Below are positions 53,220 to 63,902 of a stretch of DNA of 64,000 nucleotides, piece after piece. Numbering within the stretch: position 1 is the first letter of the stretch; every line of letters starts with the position of its first letter. Both the position numbers and the translations under genes were made by a program. The notes under the pieces are model-generated. The model made no database searches, was not told the DNA's origin, and saw only the letters and a program-made list of their open reading frames with translations. The stretch comes from JACCXG01 sp963836735 (lineage in GTDB: Bacteria; Acidobacteriota; Vicinamibacteria; Vicinamibacterales; 2-12-FULL-66-21), in contig CAWIKP010000025.1 of NCBI GenBank assembly GCA_963836735.1, forward strand, positions 1-64,000, given 5' to 3'.

Positions 53220-53795
53220 ATGTGCAGATTCCGAATCACCACACTGTCGCTCGCGGTCCTCGCGATTGCAAGCGTGTCGGCGGCGCAGCAAGCCGACGAA
53301 CAGGGTCCCAAGATCTTCACGCTCTCGGGCGAGATGCTGCGGGGCTATCAGAGCGTGCAGCGCAACCTCGTCGAAGCAGCCGAAAAGATGCCCGAGGAGC
53401 ACTACGGCTTCAAGCCCACACCCGAGATCAGGCCGTTCGGCCAGCTCGTGGCTCACACCGCGCTGATGCAGTTCAACACCTGCGCGATATTGAAGGGTGA
53501 GCCAAGCCCGCGCAAGGACGAAAAGGAAGACGCGCCGCGTACCAGAACCGAGGCGATCGCGCTGCTCAAGGCGTCGACGGCCTACTGCGATCCGCTCGTG
53601 ACGCCGCTGAGCGACACGACGATGCCCGAGATGGTCAAGGCCAAAGACCTGCAGGTCGCGAAAGGGCTGCTCCCGGCGAGCCTCATCTCGCATGGCCAGG
53701 AGATGTACGGAACCATGGCAGTCTACCTGCGGCTGAAAGGGATCGTGCCGCCGACGACCGAGCGACAGGGGCGGGAGGCGAAGAAGAGTCAGTAG
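53220..53795 (+). CDS. Secreted DinB-like four-helix protein
   Basis: The 191-residue product has a signal peptide (CRFRITTLSLAVLAIASVSA) starting at ATG 53220, which GGAGGG supports, and then helices matching the DinB/YfiT fold: RGYQSVQRNLVEAAEKMPEE, FGQLVAHTALMQFNTCAIL, LISHGQEMYGTMAVYLRLKG. The His in VAHTALM and the His in SHGQEMY are in the positions of the family's metal ligands. DinB-like proteins are thiol transferases or unknown metal hydrolases; the exported form here has no defined substrate. It is followed after 26 bases by the hydrolase gene, likely co-transcribed. Confidence 0.82.
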   Translation: MCRFRITTLSLAVLAIASVSAAQQADEQGPKIFTLSGEMLRGYQSVQRNLVEAAEKMPEEHYGFKPTPEIRPFGQLVAHTALMQFNTCAILKGEPSPRKDEKEDAPRTRTEAIALLKASTAYCDPLVTPLSDTTMPEMVKAKDLQVAKGLLPASLISHGQEMYGTMAVYLRLKGIVPPTTERQGREAKKSQ

Positions 53796-53821
53796 ACGGG
53801 GGCTGGGGGCGGAGGATCGGA

Positions 53822-55188
53822 ATGCGCAGAACGCCGGTCATCGGCGCGGCCGTCACGATTGCTCTCGTTGGCGTCGTCTTGGCGCGCCCGGGTTTTCAAT
53901 CGCCGACTGTACGGGATACGGACGAAAGAGTCCTTCGTGAGTACACCGGCGTGTACAGCTGGGACGCGAACGCGTTCGTGTATCTGCAGCTGTGGAACGA
54001 GTTCAGCGGGTTCGACAAACCCGGGCAGCTGGTGGCGTTCGATGAATCCGGCGACGTTCGCGTGCTGTATCCGACCGGCGATGACCAGTTCTTCGCCGGA
54101 CCCGGCGTCGCGGTTGCCAAATCGGTCGAGGCACGGATCGAGTTTCAGCGTAACGGTGCCGGGAAAATCACGTCGCTCACATGGCTGCGCCAGGGTGCAC
54201 CGCTGCGCACGGCCCGGCGAGTGGACATCGAGAAGCACGAAGACGTCGGTTCTCGAATGGCGACGTTCAGCTGGCCGGAACCCTCATCAGTCCGTCCACC
54301 GGCGGCAGGCACCCGGCTGTCATCCTGGTGCACGGGTCAGGCGCCGAGGACCGGGACTTCATCCTGCCCTTCGCGCGCTTCCTGGTGCGTCGCGGCATGG
54401 CCGTCTTCGGCTACGACAAGCGTGGCGTCGGCAAATCGACCGGTGACTGGAAGACCGCTTCGTTCGAAGTCCTCGCCGGCGACGCGTCCGCCGCATTCGA
54501 CTACCTGAGGGGCCGGAGCGACATCGACCCGGCGCAGATCGGACTACTGGGCGTCAGCCAGGCAGGCTGGGTCATGCCGCTTGCGGCCGTTCGTGCGAAG
54601 GAGCTGTCATTCCTGGTCAGCATTTCCGGCGCCGGCATTCCGGCAGCCGAGACCACGATCGATCAGGCGCAGAACGAGATGACCGCTGCCGGCATGAAGC
54701 CGGACGTCGTCGCGGAGATCGTGGCCATCATGAAACTGCAATACAGGTACGTCCAGACCGGTCAGGGCTGGGACGAGTACGCGGCGGCCCGGTCGGCCCT
54801 GGCGAAGCGGATCGGCCGGCCGCCCGACACGTTCCCGAGCACGCCCGAGCACCCGTACTGGCAGTCGATCCGGCAGTGGTATTTCTACGATCCCGCACCG
54901 ACGCTCCGGCAACTCCGGGTGCCGGTCCTTGCGCTGTTCGGGGAGCTGGACGACAACATCGTTGCGGCGAAGAACCGTGCGGCATGGGAGACCGCGCTCG
55001 AAGCCGGCGGTCACCGCGACTACACCCTTTCCATTCTTCCGGGGGCGAACCACTACCTGTGGGAAGCAAAGGTCGGCACCAACGCCGAGATGGCGTCGCT
55101 TCGGCGGTTCGTACCGGATTACTTCCGCACGATCGAGGAGTGGCTGGCGAGGAGGATTCCGGGGTTCGGCGCGGCCCCGGCGCGGTAA
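53822..55188 (+). pseudogene. Secreted alpha/beta hydrolase with N-terminal domain, one frameshift
   Basis: Two frames joining near 54250 make a protein of about 455 residues. The first 140 residues after a signal peptide (MRRTPVIGAAVTIALVGVVL) form a beta-rich domain (DERVLREYTGVYSWDANAF, GPGVAVAKSVEARIEFQRN). The rest is an alpha/beta hydrolase: VILVHGSGAEDRD, AVFGYDKRGVGKSTGDW, nucleophile elbow LLGVSQAGWVMPLA (Ser in G-V-S-Q-A-G), FGELDDNIVAAKN with the acid and PGANHYLWEAK with the His. The whole looks like a secreted esterase or peptidase of the S9-like type. The single shift could be an assembly error, since both sides read well. It overlaps the convergent TPR-like gene at its 3' end. 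Confidence 0.82.
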
Positions 55189-56289
55189 TCGATTTGCAGC
55201 GTACGCAGCAGGTCAGTGAGGGGTTGCTGCATGAATGGAGGAAGCTCCGAACGGCCTTTCGCTTCTTCGAGGAGGGCGACGGTATCGTCGAACTGACGGC
55301 GCGCCTGCGCGAGCGCTCGAATGTAGCGATCGTCGGAAGCGAGCGCTTTGAACTCCGGCGCCAGACGCAGAAAGTCGTAGGGAAGCCGCCCCTGGCGCGC
55401 TCGCGCTTCGATCGCAGTCAGCGCTCCGCCGGTGCGCCCGTAGCGAACGAGCCACGCGAGTGGAATGCAGTCGCCGAATGGACCGGGATTTCTCGCCTGC
55501 CGCTCGAGTCAATCGAGGGCGGCGCGCCTGGCCGCCGCATCTCCGCCGAGCAGCGTGTCGGCGTCCTGGATGATGGCGGCGAACTCCGGATCCGCGCGAC
55601 CTTGTGACGCCTGGACCTGAAGAATCGGAACCAGCCGGGATAGCTCCGCGGCCCGCTCCAGTTCGAAGAGCGCGAGCGCTTTTCTGATCAGGCCAGCCGG
55701 CATCTCCGGCTCGAGCAGCAGCACCTTTTCCGCACGCGCAAGCGCCTCCTCCGGACGCTTGAGGTACACAAGCGCTTCCGACGAGTTGAGCGGCGGGTAC
55801 AGGTAGAGCGGGTCGAGCCGGGCGGCCTCCTCGCTGGCTGCGAGGAAGAGCGAGGATGCGGTGCCCCAAAGCGCCATCCCCACGCCGTTGACGGCGAACG
55901 CGTCGTGCGGCCCCCGCGTCGCCCCGCGCAAGGCATAGACCAGCGCGTCGCGCGGCCGCGCCGGTGTGCCGATCAGTTCGGTGACGGCGAGCACCGCCCA
56001 CGCGCGGCCGTTGCGATCGTCGATGTCGATGGCGCGCTGCCCCCGCGGCGGACCTCAGGGCGGGAAGCACGGTGATGGTGGCGCCCGCGGGCGCGCATCG
56101 CTCGATGTCGGCAAGTGAGACGAAGGGACGACCCTTTGTGCCGTCAGGGGCGCCTGTGCTGCCCGCACGAACGAACCATCGATTCCGATCGGGATTACGC
56201 GTGCAATCGGGTGCCGTCTGCGCCGCGACGACGGCGGGCCAGAGAAGCAGAACCCCGACGATCGGTCGCGTCAAAGCGCAGATTCGCAT
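55119..56289 (-). pseudogene. Secreted TPR-like protein, disrupted by frameshift and in-frame stop
   Basis: A protein of about 390 residues starts at MRICALTRPIVGVLLLWPAV (signal peptide) at 56289 and a Cys-containing domain (DCTRNPDRNRWFVRAG, ADIERCAPAGATITVLP). A helical TPR-like array follows (GRAWAVLAVTELIGTPA, PLNSSEALVYLKRPEEALAR, LIRKALALFELERAAELS). Joining needs a one-base shift at a G5 run near 56042, and an in-frame TGA at 55509-55511 separates the last 120 residues, which continue in the same frame (WLVRYGRTGGALTAIEARAR) to TAA 55119-55121. The final 70 bases overlap the convergent hydrolase. The first 75 residues also resemble the start of parallel-beta-helix proteins, so the junction may be chimeric. 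Confidence 0.55.
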
Positions 56290-56366
56290 CGACTTAGGGG
56301 AAGGGCACCGGCATGCTATGCGGCCATTCCGGGAGAAGTCAATGCAATGTGACGGTCGCGTCGCCG

Positions 56367-57131
56367 TCAGCGCGGCAACACGAAGTAGCTTTCCTCTTTG
56401 AGCCGATCCTTGGCCCACCCGCGCCGGCGGAGGATCGCCTTGCCGTGGTCGATCATCGCCGGGTGGCCGCAGAGATGCGCCAGGCCACGCGAGGGATCCG
56501 GGAACCATTGATCTGCGTACTTCCGGATCACATCGTCTACACGCCCGGTCTCGCCGGACCAGTCCGGATCGTCCCAGGGACGGCTCACGGTCGGCACGTA
56601 AGTCAGCCACGGCAGCTCACGGGCGAGGCTCTCGATCTCCTCGCGGTAACCAAGCTCGGACGAGAGGCTCGCTCCCTGGATCAGATACAGGCGGCGATCG
56701 CCGGTGAATCGGCCCTCGCGCCAGTCCAGGGCCAGCGCGCGGATCAGGCTGAGAAACGGCGCAACGCCGGTGACCGTGCAGAGGAAGAGGTGATCGGCCG
56801 GACCCGCCGCGATCTCGATCAGGAATCGGCCCTTGGCCGCCTTGCGGAGGCTGAGCGTGTCGCCGACGTTCAGGCGATACAGGAGCGGCGTCAGCGCTCC
56901 TTCCGGGACGAGCTCCACGAAGAACTCCAGTTCCGGCTCGTGGGGCGACGACACGATCGAATACGCGCGCTCGACGTGGCCCGAGTCACCATCCGCTCCG
57001 AGTGTCGCGTATTGACCGGCGGTGAATGTGAAGGGTCCGCCAGGGTTGACGCGGATCGCCCAGAGGTCGTGGGAGATCTCCAGGCGGCTGGTGACCGTGG
57101 CGGTGAAGAACTTGTCGGCTGTCAGAGCCAT
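56367..57131 (-). CDS. Ferredoxin-NADP reductase-type flavoprotein
   Basis: The 254-residue enzyme has the FAD domain motif RAYSIVSSP (R-x-Y-S, about residues 55-63), the NADP pocket CTVTGVAPFLSLIRAL (about 117-132), LYLIQGASLSSELGY and the C-terminal CGHPAMIDHGKAILRRRGW, then an aromatic-containing tail EESYFVLPR. This matches bacterial ferredoxin/flavodoxin-NADP reductases of the Fpr type. It would transfer electrons between NADPH and ferredoxin in the cytoplasm, supporting redox balance or oxidative defence. The start ATG 57131 is the first in the frame. It is monocistronic and divergent from the hybrid kinase. Confidence 0.9.
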   Translation of the reverse strand: MALTADKFFTATVTSRLEISHDLWAIRVNPGGPFTFTAGQYATLGADGDSGHVERAYSIVSSPHEPELEFFVELVPEGALTPLLYRLNVGDTLSLRKAAKGRFLIEIAAGPADHLFLCTVTGVAPFLSLIRALALDWREGRFTGDRRLYLIQGASLSSELGYREEIESLARELPWLTYVPTVSRPWDDPDWSGETGRVDDVIRKYADQWFPDPSRGLAHLCGHPAMIDHGKAILRRRGWAKDRLKEESYFVLPR

Positions 57132-57234
57132 TCCCTGGAGTGTACGCGCGACGACGACACGGCGGAAACACTCGCAGCGGGCGCCGCGACATCAGTGACG
57201 CAATCACTGGGCCCGCCGGGCCGGCCGCGGTATC

Positions 57235-59379
57235 ATGGCTGTCTCCCTGAACGTGACTGTAATAGCATTCCCTGCACCAACGGCGCCGGTGCAACCGATG
57301 CCTCAATCGCTGGATTTTCTCCTCGGCGGCGGACGCATGGGCGGACTGATGCGCGCCCATGACTGGTCGAGCTCTCCGCTCGGCCCGCCCGGGGTCTGGC
57401 CGCAGTCTCTCCGCACCGTCGTCGCGCTCCTGCTCCAGTCGCAGTTCCCGATGTTCGTCGCATGGGGGGATGCGCTCGGCTTTCTCTACAACGACTCGTA
57501 CGCCGACATTCTCGGCGCGAAGCATCCGCGCGCGCTGGGAGGGCGCTTCTCTGACATCTGGTCCGAGATCTGGCCCGACATCAGTCCGCTGATCGACGCG
57601 GCGATGGCCGGTCGGGCGACCTACCGGGAAGATCTGCCGCTCGTCATGAACCGCCAGGGATACGACGAAGAGACCTGGTTCACCTTTTCCTACTCACCGG
57701 TTCGCGACGAGAGCGGCAAGGTCGCGGGAATGTTCTGCGCGGTTTCGGAGACGACCAGGAACGTGCTGGCCGAACGCGCCCTCCGCCAGAGTGAGGCCCG
57801 GCTCCTGGCGCTCAATGAGACGCTCGAACGCCGCGTGACCGAAGCCCTCGCCGAGCGCAAGCTGCTCGCCGACATCGTCGAGGGGACCAACGCCTTCGTT
57901 CAGGTTGCCGACCTCGAGTACCGCTGGCTGGCCATCAACCACGCGGCAACCGACGAATTCGAACGAATCTTCGGGATCCGGCCCCGGGTCGGCGATTCCA
58001 TGCTGGAGGTGCTGGCAGACCAGCCGGAGCAGCAGGCAGCGGTGCAGGCGGTGTGGAGCCGGGCTCTGGCCGGCGAAGAGTTCACCGCGATCGAAGAGTT
58101 CGGGGATCCGGGCCGTGAGCGGCGTGCCTATGAGATGCGGTACAACACGCTGCGCGGTCGCGACGGCCGCCGCATCGGCGCCTACCAGTTCGTCTATGAC
58201 GTGACCGAGCGGCTGCGCGATCAGGAACGCCTCCGGCAGGCGGAGGAAGCGCTGCGGCAGGCGCAGAAGATGGAATCGCTCGGCCAGCTGACCGGGGGCG
58301 TGGCCCACGACTTCAACAATCTCCTCGCGGTATTCGCGACCGGGCTGCAGCTTCTCGAGCGCAGCATCACCCCTCAGCAGAAAGAGCGCATCTTCGAAGG
58401 CATGCGCCGCGCGGTTGCCCGCGGGACCGGGCTGACCAGGCAGCTGCTCGCGTTCTCGCGCAGACGGCCGCTCAATCCGGAGTCGCTCAATCTCTCCACC
58501 CACCTGAGCGGGATGCGGGAAATGCTCAGCGCCTCGCTCGGCGGGGACATCCACGTCGAGATGCAGTGCGCCCCCGAGGTGTGGCCGGTCGAAGTCGACG
58601 CCGGAGAGATGGAACTGGCGGTGCTCAACCTCTGCGTCAACGCCCGCGACGCGATGAGCAAGGGCGGCGTGATCACCATCTCCGCCGACAACGTGCAGGA
58701 GCTGGACGGCACGGGCGCCACCCGCGACCTCGTCAGGCTGTCGATTGCAGACCCGGGCACCGGCATGCCGCCGGAAGTCATGGCGCGTGTCTTCGAGCCT
58801 TTCTTCACGACGAAGGACGTCAACAAGGGATCGGGCCTCGGCCTCACACAGGTGTACGGGTTTGCGCAGCAGTCCGGTGGACGAGTCTCGATCCACAGCC
58901 AGGTCGGCACGGGAACGACGGTCACCGTGCGGCTTCCCCGTTCGTCGCGACAGCCGGACCAGGACACTCGCCACGCGGAGGCTCCGGGGGTCACCGTGAC
59001 CCGGACCGACGTCGCGACAGGCCGTGGCCATCTGCTGCTGGTCGAAGACGACCAGGAGGTCTCTGCGCTCACGCGTGAGATGCTGAGCTGCCTGGGATTC
59101 TCCGTCCTCCATGTCGCCAGTCCTGAGGCGGCCCTCGGAGCCCTCGCCGACGGCCGGACTGTCGACCTGGTCCTCTCGGACATCATGATGCCGGGTGGGG
59201 TCAGCGGCCTCGACCTGGCGCGGGAGATCAGGCGCCGCCACCCGGGTTTACCCATTGTTCTCACGACGGGGTATGTGGAAGCGGCCGGCGGCATGGAAGA
59301 GGGAGAGTTCGTGCTGCTGCCAAAGCCCTACAGCCTCGAAGCGCTCGCGGAGGCGTTGGGCGTCGAAGCCAGATCGTGA
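57235..59379 (+). CDS. Hybrid histidine kinase with PAS domains and receiver
   Basis: The 714-residue cytoplasmic sensor has two PAS regions (about residues 30-180 with FPMFVAWGDALGFLYNDSYA, and about 215-330 with AFVQVADLEYRWLAINHAAT), a coiled linker, a HisKA site GGVAHDFNNLLAV (His358), an ATPase domain with LNLCVNARDAM (N box), DPGTGMPPEV (G1) and GSGLGLTQVYG (G2), and a C-terminal receiver with LLVEDDQEV, LVLSDIMMPGG (Asp649) and LLPKPYS. The intramolecular receiver probably serves as a sink or relay. Start ATG 57235 is the first in frame; ATG 57298 is an alternative. No ribosome-binding site distinguishes them. No response regulator is adjacent. Confidence 0.92.
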   Translation: MAVSLNVTVIAFPAPTAPVQPMPQSLDFLLGGGRMGGLMRAHDWSSSPLGPPGVWPQSLRTVVALLLQSQFPMFVAWGDALGFLYNDSYADILGAKHPRALGGRFSDIWSEIWPDISPLIDAAMAGRATYREDLPLVMNRQGYDEETWFTFSYSPVRDESGKVAGMFCAVSETTRNVLAERALRQSEARLLALNETLERRVTEALAERKLLADIVEGTNAFVQVADLEYRWLAINHAATDEFERIFGIRPRVGDSMLEVLADQPEQQAAVQAVWSRALAGEEFTAIEEFGDPGRERRAYEMRYNTLRGRDGRRIGAYQFVYDVTERLRDQERLRQAEEALRQAQKMESLGQLTGGVAHDFNNLLAVFATGLQLLERSITPQQKERIFEGMRRAVARGTGLTRQLLAFSRRRPLNPESLNLSTHLSGMREMLSASLGGDIHVEMQCAPEVWPVEVDAGEMELAVLNLCVNARDAMSKGGVITISADNVQELDGTGATRDLVRLSIADPGTGMPPEVMARVFEPFFTTKDVNKGSGLGLTQVYGFAQQSGGRVSIHSQVGTGTTVTVRLPRSSRQPDQDTRHAEAPGVTVTRTDVATGRGHLLLVEDDQEVSALTREMLSCLGFSVLHVASPEAALGALADGRTVDLVLSDIMMPGGVSGLDLAREIRRRHPGLPIVLTTGYVEAAGGMEEGEFVLLPKPYSLEALAEALGVEARS

Positions 59380-59419
59380 GCCGGCCGCACGGCACGATAG
59401 GCTAACGGTGAGAGGACTC

Positions 59420-60794
59420 ATGCGACGCGTTGCGTGCCTCGCGGCACTGGTGCTCTGCACCGTGACGGCCCAGGAACCATCACTGCAGGTGGGACTGGCC
59501 GAGATCGACATCACCCCGCCGGTCGGCTATCGCATGGACGGGTACTTCACCGAGCGTCTGGCGACCGGACAGAAGGATCCGCTCAAGGCCAAGGCGCTGG
59601 TGTTTCAGCAGGGTCCGGCGCGCGCGGCGCTCGTCGTGTGCGATCTGCTGGGGATGCCGCAGTCCATGTCGCTCGACGTGCGTGCGCGGGCATCCGCGCG
59701 CACGGGCATTCCCGCAGCGAACATCGCGATCACCGCCACGCACACGCACACCGGGCCGCTCTTCGCGGGCGAACGGGCCCGGATCTTCAGCGAACAGGCG
59801 GCAGCGAAATACGGAAAGGATCCGCTCGCCGCCGTGAACTATCCCGAGACGCTGCGCGACAGGCTGGTCGACGTGATTGTCGACGCCAATGCGCGGCTGT
59901 CGACGGCGGCGATGGAGCTGGTGCGGACGGAGGACGATCGGCTCTCGTTCAACCGCCGGTTCCACCTGAAAGACGGGAGCGTCCGCTTCAATCCCGGCGT
60001 GCTCAATCCGGAGATCGTGCGGCCGGCTGGCCCGATCGATCCCGATCTCCCCTTCATCCTGTTCACGAAGGACAAGAAGCCGATCGGCTCGCTGAGCGTG
60101 TTCGCCCTGCACGCCGATACCGTCGGCGGCACCGAGTATTCCGCCGACTATCCCGGGCACCTCGCCGCCGAGCTGCGCCGCGAATTCGGCGACGGCTTCA
60201 TCTCCGTCTTCGGCACCGGCACCTGCGGCGACATCAACCACATCGACGTCAGCGGACGACGCCGGTACGACGCCCGGCTGATCGGCCAGCAGCTCGGCGT
60301 CGATGTTCTCTCCGCGCGCCCGCGTGTGCCGATCGAACGCCCTGCCCTCGCCGTCGCGTCCACCCGGCTGTCGCTTCCGCTGCGAAGCGTGTCGAGCGAG
60401 CAGGCGGCCATCGCCAAGAGCGAACGCGGCCAAGATCGGCAGCAGCGAGCTGCCGTTCCTGGCGCAGGTCGAGACCGCGACCACGCTCGACCTGTTGCGC
60501 CGGGGGGCCACGCTCGACGCCGAGATCCAGGCGTTCCGCCTCAGTCCGGACGTCGCCATCGTCCTGCTCCCGGGCGAGGTGTTCGTCGATCTGGGACTGG
60601 CGATCAAGCGCGGCTCGCCGTTCCGGCACACGCTCGTCGTGGAGCTCGCGAACGACAATCCTGCCTACATCCCCACGGAGAAGGCCTTCAAGGAAGGCAG
60701 CTACGAGACGGTCAATTCGCGGATCGCCCCCGGCGGCGGCGAGCGCATGGCCGAGACGGCGATTCAGCTGCTGAAGGACCTGGCCAGACAGTAA
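59420..60794 (+). CDS. Neutral-ceramidase-like amidohydrolase, secreted, one frameshift
   Basis: The protein of about 455 residues starts with a signal peptide (MRRVACLAALVLCTVTAQ) and LQVGLAEIDITPPVGYRMDG, the N-terminal signature of neutral/alkaline ceramidases. The zinc motif ITATHTHTGP and FALHADTVGGTEYSADYPGH follow. After a frame change near 60425 the C-terminal half continues as IGSSELPFLAQVETATTLDL and LVVELANDNPAYIPTEKAF to the stop. Enzymes of this family cleave sphingolipid or related amides, but distant members have other activities. GAGAGGA lies close upstream of ATG 59420. The shift sits in a GC-rich stretch and might be an error. Confidence 0.85.
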
Positions 60795-60808
60795 TCCGGC
60801 GCGGTCCG

Positions 60809-63800
60809 TCAGCGCGGGCGCGGATCGGCCTTGAGGTATCCGATCAGATCGGCGAGGTCCTGCTCCGACATCGCGCGTTCGAGCTCGGCCGGCATCAGCG
60901 AACGGGTCGACGCCGACATCGAGACCACGTCAGCTGCGCAGGATCACGTGCGCCTGCGATGCGCCGTCACGCAGCGTCACGCTGTTGGGCGCTTCTGATT
61001 CCAGCCGTCCGACCAGCGTGCGTCCGTCGCGAGTCTCCACGACGTAGGACTGATAGCCGGCCGCGATTTCGTAATCGGGCACGAGCACGTGAAGCAGGAT
61101 GGCATCGGCCGGCTGGTTGCGGATGCCGCTCAGGTCGGGGCCCACGCTGTCCGCCAGTCGCCGTCGATCGCGTGACAGGTCGCACAGTGCGCGGCGAAGA
61201 CCCTCTTGCCGCTCGACGCGCTCGCGGTCCGGCTCGAGCACCGTCCCGCGCAGGCGCTCGTAGATCTGCATCCGATCGCCGGACTCCAGGCCGGCGAGCA
61301 GCGCGCGGGCGCGCTTCTGGATGGCCGCGTTGCGGTGGGTCATCAGGCGGCTCCGCCGCGACGGGCCGAGCGCCGTGCCGTCGATCGAGCCCTGTTCGAT
61401 CGCGTCGAGCAGGACTCATCGTCTGCCGTCGTCGGTCAGGAGGACGGACAGCACGGTCTCGCGAACCTGCGGCGTGAACGCCTGCCAGCGCCGCCGCTCG
61501 AGCAGGTTGGCGGCTGCGGCACGGTCGGGCAGCTGCAGCAGTGCCCTGACCGCCGCAACCTGGATCTCGGACGGACTGCCGCGGAGCGAGCAGGCTCTGG
61601 AGCGTGCGCGCCCGCCGTTGCATAGTCGGTGTGGCCCGAGCAGCGCGATCCCGGCCAGCCGCTGGTTCAGCGGGGCCGTCTCGTCGAGCGCCAGCGCCGC
61701 GGACCCCGGACACGATCTGCATCCACGCGCTGCCTCGCGAGGCGAGCCTGCTGGGAATCGCCGGAGACCAGCGTCATCAACGCGGAACGGTCTTCCCGGC
61801 CGAGCCCCCTGGCCCTCAAGCCTTGCGCGACGCCGGCCACTGCCGCGGGCTGCCAGCCGAACTCCGTGCTCGGCTCGCCGATCTGGACGATCAAATCGAG
61901 GCAGCGTTCGGGCGACTGTCCCGCGCCGAACAGCTGTCCCAGGTCCTGCATCACCGCCGCCTTGACCTCGGCCGGGGACGGCGCGTTGCCACGAAGGCGC
62001 GAAGGAACTCGTTCGACCGATCCCTCACGGAACTGAGGATCGCGGCGCGCATCCAGGTCTGCGCGCCATCGCGGCGCGCCAGAGCGGCGAGTCCAGCGAC
62101 GACGGCCGGGATCGTCCGCTTCTCCGAGCGCCAGCGCCACGCGCAGCCGGACGCGATCGTCGGGATCGTCGACCATGGCGAAGCACGGCGTGACAGCGGA
62201 CGTCCTGGGATAGCTCGCAGCCCGCGCTTTCCGCGAGACGGACCGCATTCTCGCGGACGCCGCGTGCCGATCCTGCAGGGCTCGGCCACGGTCAGTCGGC
62301 CTCGAGCGCCACCGAGCGCGTCGAGGGTCCACAGCGCATGGATGCGAGCCGGCCTCGCGAGGGCTGGTCCGCGCCAGCCGTGCGCAGCAGGGGAACCGCG
62401 CTTCGATCGCGGCGTTCGAGCAGCAGCCGCTGCGCGGTTTCGCGCCACCAGGCATTCGGATGCTCGAGCGTCCGCGTGAGCTCCGCGACGGTCATCCGGC
62501 CGAGATCGATCGCTCGCCGGTCCCGCTTCCAGCCGCTGCGCAACCACCCGATAAATCCGGCCGCGCTCCTTCCCCGCTTCGAAGTCGAGCAGCGCCCGGC
62601 TCTGTTCCGGGACGTACTGCGGGTGGTCGATGATCTTGCGGTACATGTCGACGATGTAGAGGGCGCCGTCGGGACCGTTGGCGGCGAAGACCGGCCGGAA
62701 CCAGGTGTCGCGCGACGAGAGGAAGTCGCGGCCGCTCCGGGCCGGCTTCGAGGTGAACGTCACGCCGTTCGGCGATCAGCACCTGCCTCTGGACGAGGTT
62801 CTGCGCCGATTCGCAGATGAAGATGCTGTCGCGGTGACCGGCGGGCAGCGCGTCTCCCCGATGGATGTGGACACCGCTCGCCGCGGTGAAACGTCCCGCG
62901 TGCGGCGCGCTCATCAGACCGGGGATGAACGACGCCGTCGTCGTGTCGCCGCTGATCGGCCAGACCGACGCCTGCGCCCCGGCCGCTGACACGTCTTCCA
63001 CGGTCTGCGAGAACGCCAGATGTGGGTTGCGCTGCAGGTAGCGCGGCTCGAGAACGACGTGCATGACCGGACGGCGATTGGAGCAGGTGAACCGGTGGCC
63101 CTGATCGTCGAAGGTCAGGCCGTACCTGGCCCTGGCCGCCGGTCAGCTCGAACGCATGCGTGATCGGGTTGAAGCGTGAGTCGCTGCTGCCGAAGACCAC
63201 CGGCGGGCGCTCGGGATGATCCGGTGCGGTCACGCGACCGCCGGTCAGTCCGCTGGTCAGATAGATCCAGTTGTCGATCCCGAGCGTCGGGTGGCTGAAT
63301 CGCATCTGGGCGGTCTTCGTCGCGTCGAAACCGGTCAGCACGACCCGTGCGCTCGTCGGCAATGCCGTCGCCGGTCGTGTCCTTCAGGTACAGCAGATCG
63401 GGCGCGCAGGTCACGAATACGCCGCCGTCCCAGGGCATGATGCCGTTCGGGAAGGTGAGGTTCCGCGCGAAGTCGGTTCGCTTGTCGAAGCGTCCATCGT
63501 GGTCGGTGTCCTCCAGCAACGCGATGACACCCTCGGGAGCCGATCCGGGCGCCCCTTCGAGCGGACCGGGATACCCGCGGCTCTCCGCGACATACATCCG
63601 GCCGCGTTCGTCGAACGCGATCGCGACCGGATCCCTGATCAGCGGTTCGGCCGCCGCGAGCTCGATCCGGTAGCCGGGCTCGAGCTCGAAACTCGCCAGC
63701 GCCTGATCGGGAGTCAACGGTCCTCGGGTCTGCGAGCTCCGCGGATCGGAGCGTTGATCACGGCCATCCCCCGACAGGACGGACGACGCCATGCACAGCA

Positions 63801-63831
63801 CGGTGACCAGGATGATGCGAGCGACTGGCAT
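60809..63831 (-). pseudogene. PVC-type heme-binding CxxCH dehydrogenase, multiply frameshifted
   Basis: A protein of about 1,000 residues is split into many frames. In order it has a signal peptide (MPVARIILVTVLCMASSVLS), a membrane-bound-dehydrogenase propeller (SFELEPGYRIELAAAEPLIR, VAIAFDERGRMYVAESRGYP, FPNGIMPWDGGVFVTCAPD, HTGL-like and AANGPDGALYIVDMYRKIID), a HEAT-repeat part (HPNAWWRETAQRLLLERR), and a C-terminal c-type cytochrome segment with CATCH (61172-61186) and AMSEQDLADLIGYLKADPR. These are the marks of the PVC/Acidobacteria family that combines a sugar-dehydrogenase-like propeller with cytochrome c. At least eight shifts are needed, so the start and end are approximate. Function: periplasmic oxidation with electron transfer to heme. 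Confidence 0.8.
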
Positions 63832-63902
63832 TCAGCGGATCAGGCGCCACCAACAGTGGCGCGAGGTCGTGGCGCTGTCAACCCGAATCCCCGGCCGTCG
63901 AT

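Noticed and set aside
57694..59241. Minus-strand frame of about 515 codons opposite the hybrid kinase
   Set aside because: No ribosome-binding site or domain; explained by GC bias at the third codon position of the kinase gene.
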